Assembly (NCBI GenBank): GCA_022496185.1
Contig: WTXG01000132.1
Location: 40,337-104,336 of the forward strand
Direction: 5' to 3'
DNA from: Multifurca ochricompacta
Lineage: Eukaryota > Basidiomycota > Agaricomycetes > Russulales > Russulaceae
DNA: 64,000 nt
Part shown: piece after piece, positions 44,476 to 56,176 of the stretch
How the letters are laid out: every line of letters begins with the position of its first letter
Position numbering within the stretch: the first letter of the stretch is position 1
The notes under the pieces: model-generated
What the model was told of the DNA's origin: nothing
The model's input: only the letters and a program-made list of their open reading frames with translations
The model's database searches: none
Position numbers and translations under genes: made by a program

Positions 44476-47473
44476 TATTTCTGTTCTAGGTTGACGAGCC
44501 TAGTAAAAAAATAATTTTATATAATAATATTCCCACAAGTATTCCGCGAGTACCCATGCGGGTACCTGGGGTGCCAAAATCAATACCCGGATCCACATGA
44601 GTATTTTCCCACGGATCACCCAGATCCATGAGTATCAATACCCGCGAGTTTTCCCACGGCTCTACTCAAAAAACTCGCGAGTTACCCGGACTCGTGCTAT
44701 GCCCTAGACAGCGCTCACGGCATTCCTCGAGGAACATCTTGCAAAAGGGTATATCCGCCTGTTGAAGTCACCATATGCATTGCCATTCTTCTTTATCAAA
44801 AAGAAAGACGGCAAGCTTTGACCTGTCCAGGATTATCAACGAATTAATGCCTACACTGTAAAGAATGCCTATCCTCTGCCACTCATATCTGAGCTCATTG
44901 ACACCATGTGAGACAAGTCCCTGTTTTCTAAAATGGATGTCTGTTGGGGCTACAACAATATTCGGATCAAGGAAGAAGATTGGTGTAAGGCAGCGTTCAA
45001 AACCAACCAAGGGCTCTTTGAGCCAAATGTCATGTTCTTCAGCCTTACCAACTCGCCCGCCACGTTCCAGTCTATGATGAACCACATTTTCTGCGACCTT
45101 ATTCTCACTGGCGAAGTGGTGGTGTACATGGATGACATATTAGTGGCCACCCCAGACAACCTGACTCATCATCAAAATTGAGTACACCAAGTGTTGGATA
45201 TCCTGCATGAGCATGATCTGTACCTCAAACCAGCCAAATGTGTATTCGAACAACCAAGTGTGGAGTACCTGGGAATTGTCTTAGAGGGAGGACGTGTACG
45301 TATGGATCCAGTTAAAGTACAAGGAATCCAGGAATGGCCTGTGCCCACATGCGTCAAGGATGTGCAATCCTTCATTGGATTTTGCAACTTTTATTGATGC
45401 TTTGTCCAAGGATTCTCGGGGATCACCCAGCTGCTGAATGGATTATTGAAGAAGGATGTACCTTGGCATTGGGCAGATGAACAACAACAAGCCTTTGAAC
45501 AAATTCGAGATATCATCAGCTCAGAACCAGTCCTGTTACAGCCTGACCTGAACGAACCCTTTGAGCTTGAAGTTGATGCATCTCACTTCGCCACTGGAGC
45601 TGTACTGAACCAGTGGGACGCAACAGGTTTACTCCATCCAGTCGCCTTTTATTCAGAGGCATTCTCACCGGCAGAATGAAATTACGACATTTGGGACAGA
45701 GAACTGCTTGCCATTGTAAAAGCACTACAACATTGGCGACTGTACCTAGTGGGGACCCCTCACAAAACCATTATTCACACCAACCACTCCAATCTTCTCT
45801 ATTGGAAAGAGCCCCACAAGATCAGTTGAAGGGTTGCCTGCGAAGTCTTAGAGCTGGAAGAGTACAACTTCGTCCTAAAACATATTGCAGGGAGTCACAA
45901 TGCACGTGCAGATGCCCTGTCACGGCGGTCTGATCTGAACAAGGGAGAAGAGGACAACAATGATATCACTGTACTCCCCGAAGAGGTCTTTGCAAAAACA
46001 GCTGTCATTAGTCTTCACAACATGGATTTGTGGGTCCAGGTATCGCAAAACATGAACCGCAGTTATGCAAATCATGGGCAGATGCACATAATTTGAAAAA
46101 GATTGATGGCCTCTGGTGGAAGGACGGGGATCGTCTCGTTGTCACTGGTGGTGACAACATTAAGAGGGGGGTGATCCATTTTCACCACGACCTCCCCTCT
46201 GCAGGACATCCGGCATTGCCAATACCTACACTCTTGCCAAACAAGATTACTGGTGGCCGAACATGAAGAAGGATGTAGAGAACTATGTGAAAGGATGCAC
46301 AGACTGCCAAGCCAATAAAGTAAACATGCACCCACACCCACCAGCACCCTTCCCAATCACACCAACAGCTTCACTACCATTCCAGACCATCACCATGGAC
46401 TTTATAGTCAAACTCCCCATTTCTAGAGGTTTTGACTCCATCCTGACCATCACCGACCACAACTGTTCAAAAGCAGCGCTATTCATACCATGCAATGAAT
46501 CCATCATGGCAGAGGGAGTAGCCAAACTCTACCTAGATCATGTCTACAGACATTATGGCCTCCCTGAAAAGATCATCTCTGACCGCGACCCACGATTCAC
46601 CTCCACATTCACCAAAGTGCTCTGTAACATTCTGGACATAACACAAAATATTTCGACAGCCTATCATCCACAGACAGACAGACAATCAGAAAGGACGAAC
46701 CAATGTCTTGAACAATACCTTCGATTCTGGTGTAATGGATGACAAGATGACTGGGCTGACTGGCTGGCAACAGCAGAATTTGTGCATAACTCTTGGCCCA
46801 ATGGCACTACTAAGACCTCCCCATTCTCACTTATCATGGGATGGACACCACATACTACCTGGACTGGGAAACCCACAAATGTCCCCTCAGCTTCGCAATG
46901 TATCAGCCAATGGGAAGAGATCAGGAGATCGGCCAATGAAAACCTGCTGAAGGCGCAAGCGGCCCTCTCAGGAAGACCTTCGAAGTTCACACCTTATCAG
47001 ACCAATGACCTTGTATGGTTAGAAGGGAAGAACATTCACATGTCACATCCCACTGCCAAGCTGGCACCCCGACGTCACGGACCTTTCAAGATAACACGGA
47101 AGCTGTCAGATGTATCATACGAGCTCGAGCTCCCACCCACATGGAGGATCCACCTGGTCTTCCATGCCAGACTCCTGACGCCCTATAAGGAGACATCCCT
47201 GCATGGGGAAAACTTCCCAAGACCCCCCCCTGAATTAATTGATGGAGAAGCAGAATGGGAAGTGGAGCGAATTCTAGACTCGCTACGTAAAGGCCGAGGG
47301 CGCAAGCTGCATTACCTTGTTAAGTGGAAAGGATTCCCAGACTCTGACAACTCATGGGAGCCAGCTGGAAATATCTTTGCTCTGGTCCTTATCTCGGAGT
47401 TCCATGCCCGACACCCAGAAGCACCCAAGGATAGTTAAAAGGGCAACCCAGAATCCACACAAATCCCCAGTAC

Positions 47474-48147
47474 ATGCTCCCACAGCAATGTCCTACCACC
47501 ACACAATCCATTATGTCTTTCATCGCTGCCAACACCGCTGTCGACACTTTCACTTCCTCCACTGTAGTTGTTGAGAACTTTCCCTCTGCTCACCCCTCTA
47601 CACGTCCCTCCTCGCCCATCGACTACGAGGCTGCCAAGGCTCGGATCAAGAACCAGTCCCCCAACCCTAATGATGACTTTGAACACTGTGAAGAACCGCA
47701 CCCGAATGACCTGATAGGTATAGAGTCAGATGATGAAGTACCAGAGTTCCCCTTCTTCATCAACAACCCAAACTCCTCCACATACTACCCACTCAAGATC
47801 ACCATGGGTGATGGGACCACCACCATCACCAAATATATTTTCTACACCAATGGAGGAATGGATGTGGCAGGATGCATGAAAAAGGATGGTCCCGTCTATG
47901 GAGCTCCAGTCTATCTGGAGGAAAGGTACACTGGCCATCTGCATCACACCCTGACCGACGAACAGCTGGGGCACCTGGCTGCTGAAGACTTGTGGGCTTT
48001 TGCCATTGATGAAGTACTGAGTGACATGCGACTTCTGCGTCTCAAAGCCGAGGTAATGAGACTGCAGAAGAACCTGACCTTGCGCAACACACTCAACAAG
48101 CAGTACAAAGAGCACACAAAGATGATGGCCCAGTTGACTAATGGGAT
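47474..48147 (+). pseudogene. ORF3 of element L, C-terminally truncated
   Basis: 224 uninterrupted codons: MLPQQCPTTTQSIMSFIAAN, acidic linker, YIFYTNGGMDVAGC, VYLEERYTGHLHH and the coiled coil (LKAEVMRLQKNLTLRNTLNKQYKEH). It is cut by D5 in the coiled coil before the zinc-knuckle region. The long intact frame in an otherwise stop-ridden element supports ORF3 as a true gene. Confidence 0.8.
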
Positions 48148-48623
48148 TGTTGAACACAGAAGATGTTTGGTGATGCTTCAGGCATCAGGTGATTAGATTA
48201 GCTACTTTGTAGATTAGATTAGATACCGGAGTCTTGGACTTTTTACATTATCATTATTACTTTCTTTCTCACATTCCGCAGTAGCTGACTGATGCACCAT
48301 GTAACATGTGATTTCTGTAGTGGCCAATGGCCTTTGTCCCTCATACCAATTGTCTGGCACTTGTGGACTTATTCCCAGTGCGCACAGACCATCCCTTGGG
48401 GTTTATAAGGGTGTCTGTTTCGTCTCTTACACTTCAGAGTTTTCTTCACCTCTGAAGTGTAAGTCCCATCTTCTCTACTTACTACTTTACCTCTAACTAA
48501 CTGTCTCTTGTAGATAACTTGTTTCTAGGTGTGTAGTATAGTAATAGAGTTTTCTTCACCTCTGAAGTATAACTTGTTTCTAGCCTAACTTGCTAAAGCT
48601 TTACAGTCAGTATGCTGCGCACA

Positions 48624-49867
48624 TGTGACGGTTTGCGAAGTTTTTGTGACACAGGTTGTCACGAGAACGTGACGTTTTTCGAGTCGCGCGCGCGCGCGCA
48701 CATTTCGGTTTCGGTTTCTCTGATCTCTGCCCCCGAGTCATGTGACTAGGGGCTAGCATTCTTCTCATTTGATTGTTTAAGTGCACACCACGCTTGCGCT
48801 ACAGAGGGTGCAACCCCTCTTACTAATTCTCATCTCAGCTCAGGGCCTAACCCCTGGAGCATATGGTTACTTAGATACTTACTGGAACCTTCTAGTTAGC
48901 TTACATTTACTGATTGTGCCTCACTCAAGATGTACTTAAGCTACTAGATTTACTGAGACAGACCTTAAGTCTGTTCTCTTGTACCTAATACAGGTGTATT
49001 CGACTTCACAAAGACCCCCTTGAACTCCCTAAGTAGCAGCTTGGAGAGCCTTCTTCCCCAGTGACCTTAGCAGGGCTGATTGCCACTGCTCTCGACTCGT
49101 TTCCTGCACGCGCCCCCTCCATAACGTCGTGGGCACCTGAAACTTTGACCTGGACTGGGCCTTCTATAGTAGCCCTTGAATCTTGAGTGTGCTCCGCATC
49201 TTGAGAGCTCTTGACCCCTTGAAACACGATCAGACACAGCAGACATGTTACGAACTCTACCGTCTGCCCCCGTTTTCTTCCTACTGCCCAATGACGACCC
49301 CTCCTTGCCGCCCACTCTACACTTCTCGATCACGTCTCCATCATGGGACCCCTCACGTGCCCTGCTCCCATCCCCGTGACTTACTTTGTTCCTGTTGATG
49401 CGGGGGTTGCTTATGTTGACTCACTATTTGCTCATGTTTACTTCTATTCCTTATCTTCTTATCATACGACCGGACACTTACTTAGTTCCCTATCAGAAGC
49501 TAGGCTTTACGCCCTCCGCTTTCGTATATTCGGGCCCACCTGACTCTGTACTGTTATCTTGTAGACGCTCACTGAGTTACGTATATAAGTCCGCTGTAGC
49601 TACACTGTAGACCTCAGACTTGACTTATTGAATACATCGGTGCCTGTCTTCTGGACATCCCCTTTGCTCTTTGACTCAGTTGTCTCAAGTGCTTCCGGTA
49701 CTTCTCCGCTCAACATTGTCTTAGGGAAGTGCCCCTTTGACTTTGACTCGTCCCATTCACACTCCAAGAAGCCTTATTGGTTTCTTATCTGACTCTACGA
49801 ATCGCACTGTCACACAAGTCGTGTGGGACGTCCCGCACCGGGCGTAACAAGACACCTGGCTGTGACA
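48624..49867 (+). repeat. Solo LTR P (family rho), interrupted by O
   Basis: About 635 bp without O, TGTGACGG...GGCTGTGACA, with target duplication GCACA (48619-48623, 49868-49872) inside D5. It has a TACTTAAG box (48933) and AAGTCTGTTCT starting at the 35th base (48967-48977). A CG dinucleotide run lies near 48690-48700. Confidence 0.85.
49246..49849 (+). repeat. Solo LTR O (family alpha)
   Basis: A 604-bp solo alpha LTR with target duplication AGACA (49241-49245, 49850-49854) inside P. It retains the TATA box and the R segment. Confidence 0.9.
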
Positions 49868-49918
49868 GCACATGCCTGTTTCACAGTCTGGCCCTGGTCC
49901 AGACCAGCCCCTCTCTGG

Positions 49919-50824
49919 TGTAACAGGTGAAGCTCCGTGTACACTTAGAAACAGGAAGGGCAAAGAGAAATGACCTAAGTCGTTGGGCGTACCGCGGAGG
50001 CAAACGTCACGCGTCAAGTAATGACCAGGAACTGTGTCACCCACTGTGGTTTTGCAACCACGATGACGGCATTCTGAAACTGGAAGAAACTGCAGCCCCA
50101 AGAGGACAAGATCCAAAGGATCGAGTCACACAGGGAGGCAGGATACCATTAGCACTATGTATCGAACTCGTGTAGACAGTTACTCACCTGCAGCCCCAAG
50201 AGGACAAGATGGGGGCTACAGGCTGTTACAGAGGGTCTTATATACATTTCTCAGTGTAACGAGGTAAGCAGTAAGTGTAAGCAAGAATCAGCAAGTATCA
50301 GTCAGCTGTATTGCTGACTGAGCCTTATCTTTGTGATTCGTAAGCTGCTTTACTCTGCTGACTGATCATGCTCCACAATGTGATGTCATAATGACGTCAT
50401 TGTGGAGTAGATAACTTGATATGTAGTCTAGCCCGTCGGTCTGGAACACGTCTATCTACTGATACATATGATTCTGTGCTAAAATTGGCCATGGCCCAAC
50501 CTGGGCCCTTATCTAGAGCTCCACTTACCTAGAACCTTCTAGGCTGGACTCTTCTTATCTTGATAGCAGCTCCACTTGGTCTAGAACCGTCTAGACTGTG
50601 GAGCCTTGCCTATTGTGGTAAACACAATAAAGAATCGACTTGTTCTTGTTGAGTGGCTCTTGTGCTGATTAAGCAGCATGTGACTATTACATGTGACTCG
50701 GTCACATGATCCATGTCACGACTACATTCCCATGATCACGTGTTGAGGCTGCTGGGTAATCTTCCCACAGTCATGTGATCCAAAAGGGAGAAAAGAAAAG
50801 GAAAAATAAAGTAGAGCCGTGACA
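49919..50824 (-). repeat. 3' LTR of element K
   Basis: 906 bp, TGTAACAGG...CCGTGACA on the forward strand. The polypurine tract AGGAGGGGGGTAA (reverse strand, 50825-50837) abuts it and overlaps the pol stop codon. Confidence 0.92.
50371..50407. promoter_or_regulatory. CRE/ATF-like palindrome in K LTR
   Basis: An imperfect palindrome beginning and ending CTCCACAATG/CATTGTGGAG with a perfect TGACGTCA (50392-50399) in one arm. It lies about 130-160 bp upstream of the TATA box (reverse strand, 50237-50244), i.e. in U3. TGACGTCA is the classic bZIP (ATF/CREB) site. A regulatory role is inferred. It is repeated in the other LTR at 57834-57870. Confidence 0.5.
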
Positions 50825-50835
50825 TTACCCCCCTC

Positions 50836-53800
50836 CTAGGGCGTAACGTCCTCGTAAGCCGTATAGAGTTGTGTGGGCTGCCAAGGGGCAGTGGCGAAGT
50901 GGATTGCGGCAATCTTTCTAGGAGCTCCTGGGTTCTGTTGATAGAACTTTTGAATGGAGTCCTGCGCATGGTTTAGATTCCGTTCCGGTTCCCACGTATC
51001 TTCGCCTTCTCCATAACCCTTCCATCGGATAAGGAACTTGAGTGTGCGACCAAACATTTTGCTATCTCTGATATGGTCCACTTCGTACTCTTCCTCACCA
51101 TCTATGGTAATGGGGTCTGGTGGTGTGGGCATCAGCCCGTTAACGTCGTTGCCTTTGTATAGACTGAGGCGGTCCACATGAAATATGTTGTGGACTTTCA
51201 ATGCAGGGGGCAAGTCCAATTTGTAATCCAGGTCGCTAAGTTTCTTCAGAACTTTGAATGGTCCTAGCTGTTTGGGACCGAGCTTCTGGGACTGCTGGTG
51301 GATTTTAATGTTTTTGGACTGCAACCAGACGTAATCTCCCTCGTTTGGGAAATTGTGCCCTGATTGAGCGAGACCACGAGTCATACGTGTCTTGCTAAGC
51401 CTCATAGCTGCCTCTGCTTCGCGTCGGGCGAGACGTAACTGTTGTAGGCGTTGGTCTAAACTGGGGATGCCAGTGGCACGTCCCGCGGGGATAGTGAAGT
51501 CCGGGGTATACCCATAGAGTAATTCAAATGGGGTATGATCCGTTGCTGAGGACTTCCTCGTGTTTAATACGAACTCCGCCGTGGGGAGTAGCTCGATCCA
51601 GTCATCCTGTCTCTTGCCAATGAAGAGTCGTAAATATTGTTCTATTTCTTGATTTTTACGCTCTGTCATACCATTGGCTTGAGGATGATAGGCTGTGGTG
51701 AGACTACTGTTCACCCCTAAACGCTTCAAGGTGGCGCGCATGGTCCTTGCTGCAAACTGGGGACCCCTGTCACTGACAATACTTTTGGGGATCCCATGCA
51801 GAGGGAATACATGGTCGAAGTATATTTTTCCCACGCCATCTGCTGTAATACCACTTGTAACTGGGAAAGATGCACTTGCTTCGTATAATGATCCACTATT
51901 GTTAGGATCGCATCTTTCCCGGAAGAGGAAGGTAGCCCTGTGATCAGATCTACTCCGATCGTTTGCCAGGGTCCTTCTGGAACTTCCAGTGGTTGCAGAG
52001 GGGCGACTGGGTGCTTATCCATCCGATATCGCTGACATCGGTCGCATCCTTCGACATAGCGCGTAATATATTGTGCCATTCTGGGCCACCAATAATAGCG
52101 TGATACCAACTCGATGGTCCCGTTTTTACCAGGGTGACCGGCTGTAACCGAATCGTGACAATCCCGAATAATGTCTTTTCGGAGATCCGGTACGTTGGGT
52201 ACATAAAGTTTCCCTTTGTAGTAAACTAGGCCATCTTCTTCTTCCCAAAGGTTGACGCCATCTCTCAAGGCGCTGGGAGCAGTCTTGGTAAGGGTTTTTA
52301 ATCCTTCTATGACTTCTGCTTCCCTGCTTCCTGCCTTCTTTATGCGTTCCGTAAGGGGAGAACTTGTGGGCGATAATGTGCCCGTGCCGCACTAAGAAAG
52401 TGTTCCGGCTTGAGGACCTGGACTTGTTTGTTGTCCTCATTGTCTAACACCTGGTCTGCCGAAAATCGGCTTAAGGCGTCTGCTTGCATAAGGTGCCCCT
52501 TTTTGTATTGGATCGTGAAATTGAATCTGCTCAGGTAGAGAGCCCATCGTGCTTGACGTCTGGTGAGGTCTCGCATGGATCTCCACCATTCAATATTCTT
52601 GTGATCCGTTACTATTTCGAACTGGAGAAGCCCTTCTAAGAAGTGGCGCCAGTCTTCTAGGGCGCGGATTATGCCGAGCATTTCCCTATCGTATATTTCA
52701 TAATTTCTTTCTGCTTCCGACATTGACTGCGATCGGAAGGCGATAGGGTGCCAAAGGCCATCAGTGTGTTTCTGGGATAATATGCCTCCAGTGGCAAATC
52801 CCGAGGCGTCTGTTTCGACCCGGGTTGGGAGATCAGGATCGTAGATTGCCAAGATAGGCATTTGAATGAATCTCCTCTTTAAGGCGTCGAAAGCCTCTTG
52901 TTGTGGTCTTTCCCACTGCCAGGGTTGATTTTTCTTTGTCAGGTCGTGAAGTGGTCTGGCAATAATTGAGAACCCCTGTATAAAGCGTCTATAAAAATTG
53001 GCAAAGCCAATAAAGGCGCGGACTTCTTTCAGGGTTTTCGGTGTTTGCCAGTCTCTGACCACCTGGACCTTCCCAGGGTCCATCCTGACTTGTCCCTCAG
53101 ATATGATAAGTCCAAGGTACTCCATGTTATCTTTATCAAAGTCGCATTTCTGGGGTTTCAAGTAGAGGTCGTATTCCTCTAGTCGCTTTAGGACTTCTCT
53201 GACATCTTTTCTATGTTTCTCTATATTTGGTGAGAAGACTAAGATGTCGTCCATGTATACAGCGACTTCCCCTTTTGCGATCATGTCGGAGAAGATGGAA
53301 TTCATAAATCCCTGGAAGGTGGCGGGGCTATTCGTTAATCCAAAATACATTACACGTGGCTCAAAGAGACCACGGTTGGTGGAAAACGCCGCCTTGTATT
53401 CGTCTCCTTCCTTTATTCGGATGTTATGATATCCCCATCGTACATCCATTTTGGTAAAGATTTTTGCACCCTTAAGTCGATTGATAATGTCGACTGCAAG
53501 TGGAAGTGGGTATTTGTTTTTGACAGTAATATCGTTCAAAGGTCTGTAGTCTTGGATGAGACGGATTTTCCCATCCTTTTTCTTTATGAAGAATACAGGT
53601 ACCGCCATCGGAGATTTAGATGGTACGATATACCCTTTCTGGAGATGCTCTTCCAGAAATTTGTCCAATTCTACTTGCTCATTTGGTGACATGGGATAGA
53701 CTTTGGCTTTCCATTGGGTCTTCGACCCAGGCACAATGTCTATGGTATGGTCCCATGGTTGGTGCTGAGGGAGTCTTTGGGATTCTTCTTCTGAGAAGAC

Positions 53801-54628
53801 CCGTGCGAAGTCTCTATATGGTGGAGGTACCAAATCTTCGAAAGATTTTCCTTCCGTACGAGTTAGGTAATCTTTTGCGTAGGCTTCTTGTGAATAAGTG
53901 AAGCCTGCACAACACCATAACTCGTCGGTGGTACAGTCCAAGACTCCGTCTTTTACAAATTGTCGGCGTTCTAGTCTGTTTGCCGATATTTGTTCTACTC
54001 CTGCAAACCAGTCGCTTTCGTCCTCCATGAGGATGTCTTTCTCAATGGAGTCTTGCAGGGTGACTTCGCCCCTTTCCCAATTAATAGAAGGATTGCTGTA
54101 TTTTAACCATGGAAGTCCGAGTATGACCTTTTCTGGTCCTAGACTTGTGACCAGGAATCGGTGTTTTTCTACCCTTGACCCTATAGTGACTAAAAGGGTG
54201 ACCGTGTGGGTAATATCTCCGGCTATATTATGACTGCCGTCGATATTATGTACTCGAATCGAGTTTTCCAATGGTTCTAGAAGCATCTTCTTTTGGGTGG
54301 CGAACTTATAGTCCAGGAACATGGCTGTTGCTCCTGAATCTATCATAGCCGCTACAGTGGTGCTTTTGTTTCGTCCTTCGAGAGTGACGTAAATATGGAA
54401 ATGCTGATCGTATTTATTTATTACTGGTAACGTGCAGGAATCGATTTTTTCTTCTTTTTCAATTTTATCAAGCAAGAAACGAACCCTACTACGAACATGA
54501 GAGGAAGCACTAATACTATTGTTCATCTCACAAGCAGATGTAAATATGATCGAGTCATCCGAGTCAGTCTCAGAAACAGCACATATATCCGCTTCTTCGG
54601 TTGCGGCTACATCCGAAGAAGCCACTAA
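50836..54628 (-). pseudogene. pol: pol of element K (protease, RT, RNase H, integrase, chromodomain)
   Basis: The first 761 codons are uninterrupted (54625 to 52340): protease AAMIDSGATAMFLDYKF, RT ([42 protein letters not shown]), RNase H (VETDASGFATGGILSQKH). Then a frame change (near 52330), the integrase zinc domain (HDSVTAGHPGKNGT ... CDRCQRYK-like) and core. A second frame change (near 51830) precedes IVSDRGPQFAARTM and TERKNQEIEQYLR. The chromodomain is EYEVDHIRDSKMFG ... IRWKGYGEGEDTWEP. The two indels alone inactivate it. Confidence 0.9.
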
Positions 54629-56160
54629 AAACTTGCCTTCAGAGCTTCGATTTGGGCCTTAAGGTCGGCCACCTGTTTCAGGAGCTCTGAGTTGTCGCTA
54701 TTGGCGGGCGCGTTACCCTTTTTGGAGGTCGAGCTAGCATTAGCAGCCTGGGTAGGCTGGGTGCTTGCTGCGGCAGCTTGAGGAGCTGCAGGTGCCTGGC
54801 TGTCAGAGCCAGCGACTTTTGCTGCTTTGGGCTTTCCAGCCCATTTGTGATAACAACCTGTGGTAATATGCCCTTTTCTTCCACAGTGATTGCAGATTTG
54901 CTCTTTGTGGTTGCCGTTCGCCCAAGTATGGGCACTGCTTCCACATCCCGTGCACTTTCCTTTAAAGGCAGCTTTGTAATCAAAAAGCTTTCTTTCCAGA
55001 CCCTGTTTGTTGCTGTTTGGAGGCATCGATCTCCATAGCATTGGGGTCTTTTCGGTGCTGGGTTGGTTCAGGGAGAACTTCTCCCTTCTTTTCTGCTTCT
55101 CTTCGGCGTAATCTTTGGTCGATTAGCTGAGCAGACGTGAAGAGTGTCTGCATATCTGTGGGTTGGACTGGCATAATGGCCAAGGTGTCTTTGATTTTGC
55201 CGGAAAGGCCATCGTAGAACCGATCGAAAAGGTCACGGTCCGACCATCCGGTTTGAGGTGAATGCTCGTCGAAGCGAGCTTTGTATTCTGCCACGCTGTG
55301 GCGTCCTTGTTGGATTTTCTTCAGCGCTGATCGCGCTGCTTCTCCAATGTCGTGCGGTATAAACCGCGAAGTAAATGCCTGTTCGAAGTTACCCCAATTC
55401 GCTGAAAAGGGAATAACTCCGTTTTTTAATTGCTCCAAATGCGGCAGAGCCCACGTTCGTGCGTCTCCAGTCATTAAATTAAGACCGCCAAGATCCAATC
55501 TGCATCCCTCTTGGACCAGCTGGTTGTCGTGGGGTCATAGTCGTTCAAGTTCCGCTTTTGGTTCCATCCCCAATTATGGAATGCAGCCAGGAAGTGCCTG
55601 GCGTCAGCCGAATTTCCCTTTCCATCCCAGGAGGCAGGTCGAGCAACGGAAGAATCTTTTCCGGAGCCGACTGTCTGGGGAGGGGTTGGCTGTCCAAGCT
55701 GCTGGACCACTATTTGGACGTCCGCGGAGAGCTGTGTGATGGCGGCCATCATGGCGCCCATCATATTACGAAGCTCTGCCGGTGTCATTGTAAGCGGGGT
55801 CTGCGCTGGCGGCGGGGGATTGGTACTGGGTCCACTGGGCCCGGTTGTGGGAGCGGTGCTAGCCATAGGACTAGTAGGACTATTCTGTCTGGCTGGAGGA
55901 GTGTCGCGACGAGTAGGAGTGCTGGAATCGGAAGGAGTGGAATTAGAAGAAGTAATATCAGGTACACCAGCTTGACGGAGTAATTCGTCAGATAACTGGG
56001 AAGCTAAATTCCTGATAAACTGTTGTTCTTCTAGTTCTGCTTCGATTGCAGGGGAGATTAAATTTTCTATAGGCGACGGTGCTCGGCTAGGTAATCGAGA
56101 GGGCCTAGCGGAGCGGAGTATGGAGGGTTGGGTGTTCTAGAACTTCTAGAAGCCACCGTT
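54625..56160 (-). pseudogene. gag: gag of element K
   Basis: Gag with a Ser/Pro-rich N-terminus (ATG 55866; the open frame extends upstream without an ATG), a retrotransposon gag domain (WGNFEQAFTSRFIPHDIGEAARSALK split over two lines of frame) and RFYDGLSGKIKDTLA. A knuckle CNHCGRKGHITTGC (about 54860-54900) and a C-terminal coiled coil (LLKQVADLKAQIEALKASF) follow. Single-base shifts occur near 55490 and 55000. It ends at TAG 54625-54627 in AGTTTTTAG; pol follows in the -1 frame. Confidence 0.85.
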
Positions 56161-56176
56161 CAGTCGGTCAGATATT

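Larger units (their letters stand above)
43030..44706. mobile_element. hAT-like non-autonomous element with internal tandem array
   Basis: 1677 bp with symmetric ends TAGGGCCTAGCACGAGT and ACTCGTGCTATGCCCTA and the exact 8-bp target duplication GACAGCGC (43022-43029, 44707-44714), as expected for hAT. Both ends hold several copies of an ACTCGYGRGT-like motif, possibly transposase binding sites. It has no transposase ORF. It carries a tandem array (43480-44343) and a tRNA-like module (44398-44475), and interrupts pol of L in the pre-RT region. Confidence 0.85.
42267..47438 (+). pseudogene. pol: pol of element L, split by hAT-like element
   Basis: Protease RDILIDSGATDNFI (about 42395-42435), RT in two parts around the insertion ([24 protein letters not shown] near 45120), RNase H (FELEVDASHFATGAVLNQ), integrase zinc domain and core ([29 protein letters not shown]). 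The chromodomain is EWEVERILDSLRKG ... VKWKGFPDSDNSWEP, ending PKDS at TAA 47436-47438. Stops at 42741, 44910, 45179, 45395, 45677, 45827 and 46740 match CGA in H. Confidence 0.88.
40155..48147 (+). mobile_element. Element L: Ty3/gypsy chromovirus, 3' end lost
   Basis: A plus-strand alpha element with 5' LTR, gag, pol and the first 225 codons of ORF3. The hAT-like element sits in pol. It stops abruptly at copia LTR D5, and the rest of ORF3 and the 3' LTR are not found. Nearly all its stops are CGA-to-TGA. Confidence 0.88.
48148..49885 (+). repeat. Copia LTR D5, interrupted by P
   Basis: A delta LTR of about 489 bp once P is removed, TGTTGAACAC...GTTTCACA, with the family stem-loop CTTACACTTCAGAG/CTCTGAAGTGTAAG after TATAAGGG. 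The left flank GGGAT and right flank GTCTG do not match, so it is not a simple solo LTR in L. The 33 bp to its right (49886-49918) contain a small TCTGG-rich inverted repeat. Confidence 0.82.

Noticed and set aside
48690..48700. CG dinucleotide run as a Z-DNA or special regulatory site
   Set aside because: Short run in a solo LTR; nothing else supports a function.
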